Source of the DNA: Mantamonas sphyraenae
Taxonomy: Eukaryota > CRuMs > Mantamonadidae
Assembly (NCBI GenBank): GCA_026936335.1
Contig: JAPMXV010000049.1
Span: forward strand, 496,001-560,000
Reading direction: 5' to 3'
DNA length: 64,000 bases
Shown here: in pieces, positions 9,821 to 22,544 of the stretch
Numbering within the stretch: the first letter of the stretch is position 1
How the letters are laid out: the number at the start of each line of letters is the position of its first letter
Translations under genes and position numbers: made by a program
Notes under the pieces: model-generated
Database searches by the model: none
The model's input: only the letters and a program-made list of their open reading frames with translations
Told to the model about the DNA's origin: nothing

Positions 9821-11985
9821 ATGTCCACGCGCACCGCAAACCCAAACGGCAGCGCCAAGGGTCAAGCACATGTCAAGGACCGATCGTCTTCTGCTGCTGC
9901 TGAGCGTCGTGCTTGGCAGCCCGACGAGGATCGTACGTGTTTTTGCGGGAGTTGTCTCTTGTGGATTTTGCCGAGGGTGCGACCAGACTCACCACCTCAC
10001 GCCTTTTGCATCTTTGCACTGTTCTTCCCACCCCTCCATGTCTGCTCTCCAGGTGATCTCCTCTACTTTATGTCCAATGGCTACACGTATGCACAGGTGG
10101 CCCAACTCATGGTCAATCGCTCGGCCGAGTCTGTCAAGTGAGTTTTCCCGAGAGCGCATCCAAGACGGCGGGAAGGCCCCGCCAAAAAGCCTCGCCCCGT
10201 ACCACAAACACAGCTCACCCACATCATCCTCCTGTCACCCGCGGCACTACCTGGCACAGATATAGGTATTCGGTTCTGATCAACGTACGTGTGTGTGTCT
10301 CTCGTGCCCATTCGCCCATGCCCAGCCCGCTCATCGCTCACCTCCGGTCTCGCTGGGAACATTTTCCGTGTTTGCCCGCCCCTCTCCGCGTCCACATGCA
10401 GAAATCAGACACACACAAGAGCAACCACGCTCTATGGACGAGCACGGACGAGATGCGTATGATGGCCAGCCTCACCGCATGGTACCTCGTCCTCGGGCGC
10501 AGGCCAACCTGGAACCTGGTTGCCCTCTGTCTCCCCGAACGCAGCGTGCACTCCGTCAAGTACCGCATGCGCACCCTCCAGCAGCGATTTAACTTTGACA
10601 AGCGCTGGTTTCCCACAGAGTTTTTCCTCCTCCACGACGAAGACATCCATGCTCAGCTGCGTGAGCTCGCAAACAACGGCCAAGCTCGCCATCTCCTTGC
10701 CTTCTACCTGCGTGTCAACCGCATGGTCGAACCCATCTGCATCAACATCCTCGACAAACATGTCAACCAGCTGCCCAGGCGTCTCAAGCGCCTCAAAATC
10801 CCTCCTCTCCTCGACCTCCGCAAGCGAGTCCAGCGACGCGCTACCTGGCTCCAAACCGCTCACGACGCCTGCCTCAAGCTCAAGAACCCTCGCAAAGCTC
10901 TTTCTGTGTACAAAGACATGCCTGTGAATGCCTCCTCCTCCTCCTCGTCATCCTCGTCGGACAATCACCCCGAAGACGATCCTCCCACAGAATCCTGCAG
11001 CTCCTCTGCTCCCGAGGATTCCCTTCCATACCCCTCGACGTCGCGCAACGCACGCAGCATCCGTCGTGCACGTCGCTCACGCCGTGCCTCGTCCCTTGAC
11101 GACTCTGTTGATGAGGACGAGCCGCGGCAAGATCGTACAAACACCACTCACGATGTACAGAACGGAGACGGCAGCGAAGACGACGTTGACACTGACAACG
11201 AAAGTGAGAGCGACCGCTCAACCGTTGCTGCAAGCCCAGAAGACGACGGCAACGCTGCAGATCCGCTGGTCACTTCGGATCCAGAGTACCATTTCCAGAC
11301 CCAGGTGCCGCGATGGAACAACAGTCAGCTCAGGACAGGGCACACAGGTGCAAAGACTCCGCGCGCTGAGCTGTTTGTCGCCCAGCAGGCGCCAAACCCT
11401 GGTGTTCCTGCGCCCGCTTCGACACGCCTTATGCGCGTGGAGACCATCACCGCAGCTCCATCGGCCACAAACTCTCAGTCAGGTTCTCAGGAGCCCCAGA
11501 GCAGCCAGACTCTCGTTCTGGGCGCCCTTCCCTCCAAGTTCTCCTTCCACATCGACAAGGAGACACGCGACGCCGCAGCCGCCGGCTCCGCCGCCGACCA
11601 CAACGCCAACACCGCCTCGGCCTCGGCCAGCCCATCCATCTCTCGCAATTCATCCAACTCTAGCATTCGACCCCTCAAGTCGGTGCAGGAGTTTGTTCGC
11701 ATCGGCACAACACGCACAGACTCGGGCATGAGCTCAGCCTCTTCCGACAGCTCAAACGCCTTTCCCATGAGAGCGCCCTCCTTGAACAACACACAGTCGC
11801 GCGACTCATCTCCCCAACCTTCTCGCCTGCAATCTACCGCAAGCAAGCGCTCCTTCTCCGACATGCTCTACACCGAGTCGCAAGATCCCCAACAGATCGG
11901 CGAGGAGGCCCTTGTCATCGAAATTGTTCAACGCATCGACAGCGACGACCGATCCAAGCGCCAACGCGTCGATTCTCAAGAGTAG
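9821..11985 (+). CDS. Myb/SANT-like protein with two repeats and a long Ser-rich tail
   Basis: Four exons: 9821-9932, 10053-10137, 10260-10284 (only 25 nt) and 10402-11985, with phases that fit throughout; 601 residues. Splicing rebuilds two Myb-type helix-turn-helix units: AWQPDEDRDLLYFMSNGYTY...AESVKYRYSVL and LWTSTDEMRMMASLTAWYLV...ERSVHSVKYRMRTL, each with the spaced aromatic residues of the fold and the 'SVKYR' third-helix pattern. A helical region follows (residues about 150-260), then acidic and Ser-rich disorder with basic patches (SIRRARRSRRAS, RSKRQRVDSQE) suggesting nuclear localisation. It is probably a chromatin or transcription factor; the specific subfamily is not recognised. 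An acceptor at 10265 instead of 10259 would also keep frame. Confidence 0.7.
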
Positions 11986-12068
11986 GCGTTGGGTGACTGC
12001 TCTGGGAATTCAGTCACGACGAATGAAAAGCTGTTGCGGTGAGGCGCCGTCCGAGCCAATCAACAACC

Positions 12069-15042
12069 ATGTCCACCGTATTCTTGGCATGCACCGACTC
12101 AAACCAAGCCAGCGTGTGCGTGATCGTGCAGCATCGCGGCAGCAACACCGCATACTCCTTTGATGGCCGCTTCAACGAGAGCCAGGACACCGTCCGCTAC
12201 AACCACAGGCGCGCCCTCGGCCTCGCGACAGAGAACGACCCATCCAGCCTCGGCGACTGGGTCAACAAGTACACCAAGAAGAATGCTCGTGCCACTCCAG
12301 CCGAGTTTGCCGTCGACGCCGCCGCCCATCTCACGGGCAACGCCATTCCGGCCGACCACGCCGTCGAATACTGCAACTATGCCGTCACCCTTGCCATGGA
12401 CCCTGCAAAGTCCCCGTCCACCGCAGACGCCCTCACAAACACCGTACAGGTCCACCCCACCGACTATCTGCTCCTCAGTGGCGACAACACTGCCTATGTC
12501 ACTGTCAACGGCGTCGTCTTCACCCTCCTGTACGTTCTACCTACCACGCAAACCCCCTCCCTCTCTCCCCCTCTGCCTAGCACAGCCCCTTCCCCATGTC
12601 CACATGCTCTCTCCATGCCCTCTCCTTCTCCATCTCCCGCACTTTCTCCCGCTGCCTCCTCCCTCGCCCTCCTCCACCCCGTTTGTCAAGAGGGGAAATC
12701 CGAATTCCCCTTGGTTCTCCCCACTCCCACCACGCCTTCCATGCCTTGGTCCGCCGTCCCCCTGTGCACAATTTCCCATCGCCCGTTCCATGCGCCTGCC
12801 TCAACCCATGCCACACACTTACCCTCCCAATTGCCCTTCCCCCCACCCTTCCTTTCCCCATTCCCGCTCACAGGGCAACACGTCCATGGGCAAGGGCAAG
12901 ATCGGCTTCAACATGCTCCAGCGCCGTTATGCCAGCATTGGACTCGTCGACCCGGTCATTGTCAGCAGTGTGCAGCCCCAGGACAACTACGTCAGCCAGG
13001 TCACCTTTGCCATCGACTACTACAGCAACAAGAACGCCAACGACGGCCTTGTCTTTGACGACGGCGAACTCGAAAACCACGTCCAACAGTCCCTCGCCGG
13101 CCTCGCCCTCTCCATCGATCAGTCCCTCATGATTAAGAACCAGGACGTGTACGTCACCCTCGTTGTCCAGGATCTCGTCACACACTCTCTCAAAGATCTC
13201 AAGCGCAGCCTGAACATCAACGACGACGACACCGATCAGTCGTCCAGCTCCAGCTCCAGCAGCTCGTCCGCAGGCCCACCGTCCGTCTCTGTCGATTCGG
13301 GCAAGGCCCCTGCTGTCTCTGACGACGAGAAGCTTGACTGGGGCATGCTGCGCAAGGACTCGGCCTGCCTCTTCCAAAAGGCGCCCAACTCCCTCATCAA
13401 ACTCAACGCAGGCTCGGGTTCCTCCTCCACTGCTCCCCGCCAGCTGTTTTCTCCCGACTGGAACTTTGAGGACATGGGCATCGGTGGCCTCGACCGCGAG
13501 TTTTCAGACATCTTCCGTCGTGCCTTTGCCTCCCGTGTCTTTCCACTGTCCGTTGTCAAGAAACTGGGCATCAGCCACGTCAAGGGCATGCTGCTGTACG
13601 GCCCCCCGGGCACGGGCAAGACCCTCATTGCACGGAAGATCGGACACATGCTCAACGGCAAGGAACCCAAGGTGGTTGCCGGCCCGGAGATCCTCAACAA
13701 ATACGTGGGCGCCTCCGAGGAGAACGTGCGCGAGCTGTTTGCCGAAGCAGAGGCCGAGCAGAAGGAAATGGGCGACCAAAGTGACCTGCACATCATCATC
13801 CTCGACGAACTCGACGCCATTTGCAAGCAGCGCGGCTCACGCAACGACGGCACAGGCGTCGGCGACTCGGTCGTCAATCAGCTCCTCGCCAAAATCGACG
13901 GTGTGGAAGCCCTCAACAACATCCTGCTCATCGGCATGACCAACCGCAAGGACATGATCGACGACGCCCTCCTGCGCCCGGGCCGTCTCGAGGTCCACGT
14001 GGAAATCGGCCTCCCCGACGAAGCTGGCCGTGTGCAGATTCTCAACATCCACACACGCAAGATGCGCGAGGCCGAAATCATGTCCGAGGACGTCAGCATT
14101 GAGAAGCTCGCCGCAGAGACAAAGAACTTTAGTGGCGCGGAAATCGAGGGCCTCGTCAAGAGCGCAACCTCGTTTGCGCTCAACCGCCTCGTCAACGCAG
14201 GCAACATTGCAGAGCTCAAGGACAAGGACCTGGAAAATGACCTCGTGGTCAACATGGGTGACTTTGAGCACGCGCTGACAGAGGTCATTCCCGCCTTTGG
14301 TGTCGACGACGACATGTTTGAGGGCTGCGGCCACGAAAACATTGTCGTGTACAACGAGCAGTACGAGCGCCTCATTACTGCAGGCTCTTTGCTCACGCAG
14401 CAGGTCCAGTCCTCATCCGTGACCCCGCTCGTCAGCCTCCTCATCGAGGGAGACAAGAACACGGGCAAAAGCAGTCTCGCTGCGCGCATTGCCCTCAACT
14501 CAGACTACCCCTTTATCAAGCTCATCTCCCCCGAGCAGTACGTCGGCATGGCCGAGGCCAAAAAGACCCAGATGGTCGCCAAGGTGTTTGATGACGCCTA
14601 CAAGTCGCCCCTCAGCTGCATCATGATCGACGACCTCGAGCGTCTCCTTGGCTACGTGCCCATTGGTCCGCACTTCTCCAACCCCATGCTCCAGACGCTC
14701 CTTGTGCTCATCAATCGCACTCCGCCCAAGGGGCGCAAGCTCCTCATTGTCGCCACCACTTCTGACCGCCGTGTCATCGAAGCCCTCGGCCTCTACGATT
14801 CCTTCAGCACCTCCATCCATGTGCCTCGCCTGCCCGACGCAAATGCCGTCCAGCAGTGTCTTCTCCCGCTGCATGTCTTTTCCGAAAAGGACCTGCAACG
14901 CATCGATGACTCGGTGATCAAGGAGCCCATTGCCGTCGGCAAGCTCCTCATGCTCGTCGAAATGGCCCGTGCCGGCGAGCAGTACGTCGATTGGGACCGT
15001 TTCATGCAGGTTCTCCTTCTCCACGAGAGTGACTCGCTGTGA
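12069..15042 (+). CDS. NSF: NSF/Sec18 AAA+ ATPase
   Basis: Hexameric ATPase that disassembles SNARE complexes with alpha-SNAP. Exon 2 (12874-15042) holds the C-terminal part of the N domain, D1 and D2. D1 has Walker A GPPGTGKT, Walker B HIIILDELDA, the stretch IGMTNRKDMIDDALLRPGR, and near-identity to animal NSF at WNFEDMGIGGLDREFSDIFR. D2 has GDKNTGKSS, MIDDLERLLGYVPIGPHFSN and RKLLIVATTS. Exon 1 (from 12069) supplies the start of the N domain (DYLLLSGDNTAYVTVNGVVF) after about 125 residues that have no NSF counterpart. The junction is not clean: the good donor GTACGT at 12530 leaves the frame one base short, while an in-phase GTTCTA donor at 12534 is weak. A lost base, as seen elsewhere in the window, would settle it. 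About 876 residues. Confidence 0.93.
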
Positions 15043-15135
15043 GTGGGAAACAGGTGGAAACAGTTTGAAACAAAAATCCGTCCTCCCTTCATTGCGTCAT
15101 GTCCTGCCGTCTGTGCATGCTCTTGCAACTTCCCC

Positions 15136-18100
15136 TCACATCTTCAGGTTGCCAAAATAGCTTCCTCGGCTGCTGCCAAACGATGATGTCGACGACGACG
15201 TGTTGTTCAACCCTGTCGAGGGCGGCGAGCTGCTCGACGACATGAAGCGTCGCGGCGACCCGCTTGTCTCGCCAAAGCTCGATGCACCCATGCTGCTGGC
15301 CGACGACGTGTTGTTTCGATCGCTCATGATCTTCTGGTGCTCCGTAATCTGCAGCTTGAAGCTGGCCTGTCGCAACTGCTCCTCCGACGAACGCAGCTGT
15401 TCGCGCAGATCTGCAACCTCCTTCGATGCCTCCTCGTATCGTGTGCGGTACAGCTGCACTTCATCCGTCAGTGTGCCGTTGTACGCCTCCAGCTTCGCCT
15501 TGGCCTCCTTCAGCTCCTCCAGCTTGCGGTTCAGTTCTCGGGTTTCCTGTGCATGCCTGTCCCGCGCGCTGTCCAGCTCCTCCTTGTGTGCCTGTCGGAT
15601 GTCCGACAGCGTACCCGAGCCCATCACACGCTCCAGCTTGTCTCGCAGCGTCTCTTCGATGTCCATCGCCACCTTCTTCTTCAGGAAGCTGATTTCGTCC
15701 TCGCTGCTCTTGCGCCATGCATCAAACTGCGCTCGGTTGATGCCCTCCTTCTGGAACATCGTTTGCAGCTCGTCGAATCGGTGCTCGAAGCTCTTGCTCA
15801 GCTCCTCTTGGCGCGCGCGGTTGCTCTTTTCGCTCTCCAGCGCCTTTTCCATTTGTCGCAGTTCCACCTCCAGCGCCACCTTGACGTTGTTCAGCTGCGA
15901 CAGCTTCTGCCGCTCATTCTGCAGTTCCACCTCCAGGTTGGCTTTGTCGTTCTCCAGCATCACACACCTCTCCTTGTACTCCTTCAGCGCCTCCTCTGTA
16001 CGCTGCTTGTCCGTGCCAATCAGCTCCCACTTGCGCAGCTCCGACGCCAGCTCGTGGCTCTTGGCCTCCAGCTCTTCGTAGTCCTGCTTCAGCGTGCTCA
16101 ACTGGCTCTCCAGCGTCGCACGTGCGTGCTTCTCTGCCTTCAGCGAGCTGCTCATCTCCAGCCTTGCCTTCATCTCGTCTCGCAGCTCGTTCTGCAGCTG
16201 CACCACCTTGGACTCCAGCGGTCCCTTGGCTGCGTTCAGATGGCTCTCAAAGTTGTCCTGCTTCTCCTGCATCACGCGGCGGTACTCCTCGATCGTTTCC
16301 AGATCGTTCTTGATTGCGCGCATGTCATGCTCCAGCGCACTCTTGGTCGCCTTGAACTCGTTCGCCAGCGTCTCCGAACGCATGGCCTCAGCTGCCTCCA
16401 AGCGCGCACGCCACTCCTCTTCCATCTGCGACATCACTTCGCTCTTGGACGCCTCCAACTCGCCCATGCGCTTCTGTGTTTGCTTGTGCTGCTCACGCTC
16501 AAACTCCAGCTTCTCGCTCAGCACCTTGTTCTTCACCTGCAACTGTGCCAGCTGTTCCTCTACGCCCATCTTGCTGCGCTGCAGCGCCTCGCTGTTGGAT
16601 CGTTCGCGCGACACCTGCAGCTTCAGCTCCTCCGACGCGCTCTTGCGCACTTCGTCCTGTTCTCCCTTGGCGTGCTTCACCTTCAGCTTCAGGTCTTCAA
16701 TCATCACCTGTGCATGCTTCAGACTCGACTGCAGCTCGCCAATCTCCGTTGCCAGTTCCGAGTTGTGCGCGGCCAATTCGCGCCTTTCCTCGTCCACTCC
16801 GGCCAGCTTGCTTTCGGTTTGTTCGGCTCGCTCCACCAGCGTGGCCACCTGCGCTTCCATCTTGGCCTTGGCCTCCGCCAGCTCCTTTGCGTATGCTGCG
16901 CTCTCTGCCAGCTCGTTCTTGGCGCTTGTCAGCTCGCTTGCCATCCCCTGCTTCGCCTCCATGGCTGCGTTCAGCTTCTCCGTCTGCGCCTTGAACTCTG
17001 CCAACAGGCCGCTGTACTGGTCGCCCACCGTCTTGACTTCCGAGTTGGCGTTGGCCAGCTGCACCTTGCTGGCTGCCGCAGACTCTTCCAACTTGCTGTT
17101 CTCCAGCGTCACCATGTCCAGCTTGTTTTCCAACTTGTCGATCACATTCTGCAGCTGTCCGTTGCGACTCAGCGCCTCTGCCAAATCCTGCTGCACCTTG
17201 TTCACCTGCATGTTCAGCTCCTCGTTCGCCTGGTTCATCTGCTCCAGTTCCTCCTCCATCTGGTCCTTCTCGCTCTGCTGCAGATCCATCTGCTGTTGGT
17301 TGATGCGCTGCTCCAGGGCCATGTCCTTGCGCAGCTTGTTCACCGTGTCGTTTGTCTCACGCTCCATGTTGGCTCGCGCCGTGTCCATCTCGCTTCGCAG
17401 CTTCTCCATGGCGTGTTCTGTGTCCCGTACACGGTTGCGTGCCTCTTCGATGTCCTTCAGCAGTGCTGCGTTGCTCTCCTCCAGGTTGCCAATCTGTCGC
17501 TTGGCCTCCCGGCGCTCTTCCTCCAGCGCCGCCTGAGTGCTCTTCAGCTCGCTTTCCATGTTGCTTGTCGACTGATCCAGCTTGAACGTGTGCATCTTCT
17601 CCTCGTCCAGCTTGGCCTTGGCTCGCTCACCTGCTCTCTCCAGCAGCTCCTTGGTCTCCTCCACGTGTGCAAACTTGTTCGACAGAACCTCGTACTTCTC
17701 GCTCAGCGCCACAAACTTTTCGTGGGCCGTCGCACGCTTGCTTTCCAGCTCTGCGTTGGTCGCCCACGTGGACTCCACCTTCTCCTCCAGCTCCTTGCGT
17801 GTCTGTTCCAGGCTGCGCAGCTGTTCCTCCAGCTGCCTGTTGCTGCCCTCCAGCTGCGACTTGGCCAGGTTCAAAAAGTCGATCTTTTGCTGCGCTGCGT
17901 CCAGTTCCATCTTTGCCTTTTCGCGTGCACCGCTCTCGGCCTTTGCCTTGGCGTCCACCAGCGAGCGCACCTCGCTGCTCTTTTCTTGCAGCTGCTTCTC
18001 AGCGTTGCGTTGCCATTCGCGGCTCTCTTGCTGCAGCTCCGACAGGGCGTTCTTGGTCTCGCCCAGTTCCTTCTCCGTGCGAGCCAGCTTCTCCAGAGCA

Positions 18101-21100
18101 GACTCCAGGCGTGCGCTCGCGCCCGACTTTTCGCTCATCAGCTCCGCGTTGCGCTGCGACAGCTCAAAGTTGTTGGCCTCCAGCTCCTTGCGTGTGGTGT
18201 GCAACTCGTCGGCGCGGTTCTTCAGGTCGCTGTGCACGCTCTCGCTGCGGTTCTTAAACATACGCAGGTCGCCGAGCTCATTCTCCATGCTCAGGATGCG
18301 CTGCTGGTCGACCTTGCGCTGCTGGTCGCTCTCCTGCAGCTTGGCCTCCATGTTCTTGATGCGTTCCTCCTGGGATGCGTTTGCGCCGTGCAGTTGTGTG
18401 CGCACACGCGACGCGTCCTCCAGCTTGCTCTGCGTGGCCTTCAACTGCTCTTCCGTGCTCTCCAGCAGCGCGCGCAGGTTGTTCACCTCGGCCTCCATGG
18501 TCACGGTGGTTGTGTGCAGCTCCGAACGTTCCGCTTCGCTGTTCTGCAGCTGCTTCTCCAGCGCCTCACGCTCCTCGCCCTCACGGTTCAGCTGTTCCGT
18601 GTATCGCTCCAGACGCTCCGTCTGTGCCGCCTTGTTGTTCTCCAGCAGCGACAGCTGTGCGTTGACCGCCTCGAACTTTTGCATGTAAAAGTCGGCGTTC
18701 TGCTGCGCGTGCTCCAGGTCGCTTGTGCTCTTGGCCAGCTGCGCCTCAAGGCCGTGTGTCTGCTCGCTGCTCTGGCTCAACTGATCGTTCAGCTCGCGGA
18801 TTGTGTTTTCGCTCTCGCGGAACTTGTCCTCGGACATCTGCAGCTTGTCTTCGGCTGCGCTCAGGCGCTCTTCAGCCACGCTGCGTGCACGGTCCGACTC
18901 GCGCACCTCCCGGTTCAGTTCGTCCACCTTGACCGAGTAGTTGCTCGTTTCCTCGCTCAGCTCACGCACACGCTCCTCCTTCTCCGCCACCTTGTTCTCC
19001 AACACCGCCTTTGTCTCGCGCAGGTCTGCTGCCTCGCGCTCCAGCGCCTCACGTCCCTGCTCCAGCTCGTTCTTCAGCGCCTCCATGTTTTCCATGCGGT
19101 CGCGCACAGACGCCAGGCGCTCCTCCACCGCGCTCTTCTGGCCCTTCAGGCCGTACAGCTCCGCCGCCTGCTCCTCGTACTTGTGGCGCAGTTCGTCGTA
19201 GTTGCCCTGCAGCATGTCCTGCTGCTTGGTCAGGTCGCTCACGTCCTTCTCCAGGATGGTCTTTGCGTGCACCGTCGTCTTGAGATCCGTGCTCACCTTG
19301 ACCTTTTCCTTCTCCAGCGCCTCCAGCTGGATTTCCGCCTGCTGCAGACGCGTTTCGGTCACCAGCAGCTTCTCCTCCAGCTTGTCCTTCTCTGCGTTGC
19401 TCCTTTGCAGCGCCACGGCGTTGTTGTCCGACACCTCGCGTGCGCTTGCCTCGCTTGCGCTGAGCTCGGTGATGCGTGCGCGGCACTCGGCCACAGTGGC
19501 TTCCAACGACGCACGCTCGCCACCCAGCTTCTTCAGTTCCTTGCTGGCAGCCTCCAGTTCCGCGGAAAGTTTCTCCACGCGTTGCTCGGCCTCTTCGGCA
19601 CGGTGCGTCAAGGCAGCCACTTCGGCTTCCAGACGCGACTTGTCGCTGGCCACGCTGGCGCCGCTCTTGACCTCGGCCTCCCACTTGTCGTAGTTTGTGT
19701 TGCGTTCCGTCTCCATCTCCTTGAGGCGAGAGGAAAGCAGTTCGAGCTGAGATGTGACGGTGAGCAGACGGTCGCTGTTCTTCTTTCCGTTCGCCTCGAG
19801 TTCGGCCTTGGCAAGCTGCAACGCCGCCTCGCTGTCGTTGACCTTGTTCAACTGCTCCACCGTCGTCTTGTGCTCCTGCACAAGCACAGCCAGCTCCTGG
19901 GCGGTGCTGGCCAGCTTGGCTTCACTCTTTTGCAGCGACACGGTGAGTTGCGAACGCGCCTCGTGTGCCTCGGCATACTTCTCCTCCACCTCTTCCAGAC
20001 GCTGGCGTGTGCTGGCAAGGCTGTCCTCGGCCACACGCAGCTTGTCCTGCAGTTCCTGCTTGGCGCGTTGGGTGTCCACCAGCTCCTCACTCTTGTCGGT
20101 CAACTGTGCGTTGAGGTAGGCCTGTTCCTGCCTGGCCATGGCCTGTTCCTTGTCATGTTCTCCCTGCGCCTTGGTCAGTGCCTCCAGCTGGCTCTGCAGT
20201 TGCTCGCACGTCTCCTGCAAGCGGGTTGCTGCTTCGCTCTTCTCCTCGGCGGTTGCCTCTGCGCGTGCCTTTGCCTCAAGCAGACGCCTGTTCTCGGCGT
20301 CCGCCTGAGCCTTGCCCGATTCCCACGAGTTGGAAGCACGCTGCGAAGTGTCCAGGGCCTGCTGCAGGCTCTGCACCTTTTCGGCGGCCTTTGCGGCTGC
20401 AGTCTGGGCGACAATGCGGCCCTTTTGCTCGTTGTCGTACTTGACTTGCATGGCCTTGAGTTCGTCCTCCAGATTGCCAAGGCGCGCCTTGTGCTCGGCC
20501 AGACTGGCTTCCAACTTGACGCGGTCCTCGCGGGTCTGCTGCAGCTCCTGCTTGGCGATGGCCAGGTCGTGCTCCAGCGTGCCCCTGTTCTCCTCCAGAC
20601 TCTTGCGCTTGTCCTCCAGGGCGGCAAAGCGTTCGTCGGCGCCCGCCTTGTATGCCTCGAGCACGTTGCGTTGCGAGCGTTCGTCCTCGTACAGGCGTGT
20701 GCGTTCGTCGAGCAGTTTGCTGGTGTGACGCAGCTTCTCCTCCGCCTCGGCCAGCTTCTCGCGCAGCTCGCTGGCATCTCGTTCCAGCCTGCCCGTGCGC
20801 TCGTCTTCCAGCGCACGCTTCTGCTCATCAAACTTGGCCTTCTGTTCCGCCTGGTTGTTGGCGTCCCGCAGCTTTGTCTTTTCCGCGCGCTCGCTCTCCA
20901 GCGCAGCACGCAGCTCGTCCAGCTCGCGTTCGTACTCCTGCTTGATGTCGGCTATGGTGGGACAGTGGACGCAATTGGTGTGGTGGTCGCGGTTGTGGCG
21001 GGTGGGAGGCGGTGTGAGTTCACAGTTGTGGACGGAGGTTTGGACGGGCGCCGCGAGCGAAGTAAGACACGGTGTCACGATCGTCGTGTGCACCCCAGGC

Positions 21101-22300
21101 ACGTACAAGGACGTGAAGGGTGACACACACGAGCCCATGGGCTGGATAACGATGTGGAGCATGCATGTGTGGATGTGCGGGAGGCGTGATGTGTGTACAG
21201 GGTGCATGGCGGCGTGGCGCGCAGTGACCGTTGACAAGTCGTGCGGCGGATGATTTCGAGTATTCCAGAGACGAGGCCCGAGCTGGACGCCCGACGACTC
21301 TCATGGCCAGCGCGCAGAACAGGGACGGTGGCACCTGCGCCCACACAGAGGTGGAATGCGAGAGGGCAAGGCAGAGGTGGAAGGAAGCAAGCGCTGGCAA
21401 AAAGGGAAAGGGGCCAATGGAAATTGGGGCCAAAAAGAGGGAACCCCAAAAAAAGCGTCGAGGCTCCCCCGGCACACACAATGTGGACTCACCCTCGGTT
21501 TTGGCGCTGTGCTGCACCTGGCTGAGCTTGCCTTGGAGCTCGCTGCGCTCCATCTGCAACTGGGAGATCTTCTCCTCCATGGCCTCCTTGCCCTGGAGCA
21601 GGGTTTCCTTCTGCTCGCGCTCCGAAGCAAGGGTCTGCTCCATCACCTTGCTGCGCACCTGCAGGTCTTGCAGCTGGCTCTGCTCAGACTCCAGGCGGCT
21701 GGCCACGGCAGACTTCTCCTCCTCCAGCTTGTGGTTGGCTGTACGCAGGTCTGAGTTGGCAGCCTCGAGCACACCGTTCTTCTTTTTCAAGTCGGCGGTG
21801 AGGTCGCTGTTGGTGCGCTGCTCCTCCAGCAACCTGTCCTTGAGTGTGGCGTTCTCACTCTTGGCATCCGTCAGCTGCTTCTCCAGCAACTCCTTGCGCT
21901 TGAACAGGGCGTCATATTGCTCGTGCAGCTGAGCCATCACCTCGTTCTGGGAGGCGTTCTTTTGCGCAAGCTCTTCGACATTGCTTTTGTACGTTGCTTT
22001 GCTCAGCTCCAGCTCGTTGCTCAGCCGTTCCATGGCCTTGTTGTTCTCCAGCAGCTTCTCTTGCAGCTGGGTCACTGACGACTCCATCTTGCGACTGTGG
22101 TCGTTCTGCTGGGCCAGAGACATCTCCTGGAGTGCTCCGGTGAGCTTGTCAAATGCAGCGGCAATCAGCTCGTTGCCGTCGTTGCCCACGTTGCCGTTGG
22201 GCGTGCTGTATGCTCCCGGTGTTCCGTACGTCGACTGTGGCGACTGAAACGGTGCCGAGGAGCTTCCTTTGTTGCTCGATGGCGAGTCGGTTTCGGACAT
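15136..22300 (-). CDS. Giant coiled-coil protein A (about 2,207 residues)
   Basis: Exons 22300-21493 and 20951-15136 join in phase 1 across a 541-nt intron. After a Ser/Pro/Asn-rich head of about 45 residues (MSETDSPSSNKGSSS), almost the whole protein is heptad coiled coil rich in Glu, Lys, Gln, Leu and Ala with few breaks, like Golgin, NuMA or myosin-rod proteins. No motor, CH or zinc domain is visible. Near the C-terminus there is a conserved less regular block (EGINRAQFDAWRKSSEDEIS, then FLKKKVAMDIEETLRDKLE) shared with giant protein B at 31265-38705. It ends in a Ser/Gly-rich tail (SFGSSRGSYFGNLKM). Function unknown; a filament or tether role is inferred. The start is divergent from OGT with 244 bp between. 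Confidence 0.85.
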
Positions 22301-22544
22301 CGGGCTGAAGGTCGGGGTTTTCCGTTGTTGGGCGCGGCGCTTCGTGCCCCGGCGAACCCAATGTCCCCGCACAGACCACGAGCACCGGGCCACGTGCCTC
22401 TGGTGTATGTTTGTGCCCTCATCCTGCTCCTCCTTGGTGCCTGCGTGGAAGGCAAGCCGCGTGTCGGCCGCAAGGCACCACACACACACCGCAAACGGCC
22501 TGTACAGGGCGCACACGTGCACACAACCTCTGCAGCACGTTCCG
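22301..22544. promoter_or_regulatory. Shared divergent upstream region, giant coiled coil A / OGT
   Basis: The two start codons (22300 minus, 22545 plus) face away from each other across 244 bp, so both promoters and 5' UTRs must fit here or within introns. No TATA box or other core element stands out to me. Confidence 0.4.

Noticed and set aside
15337-21123. 1,928-codon ORF on the plus strand, very Leu/Arg/Gln-rich
   Set aside because: Exact antisense of giant coiled coil A. GAG, CAG and AAG codons read backwards give CTC, CTG and CTT, so long open antisense frames are expected; no domain is present.
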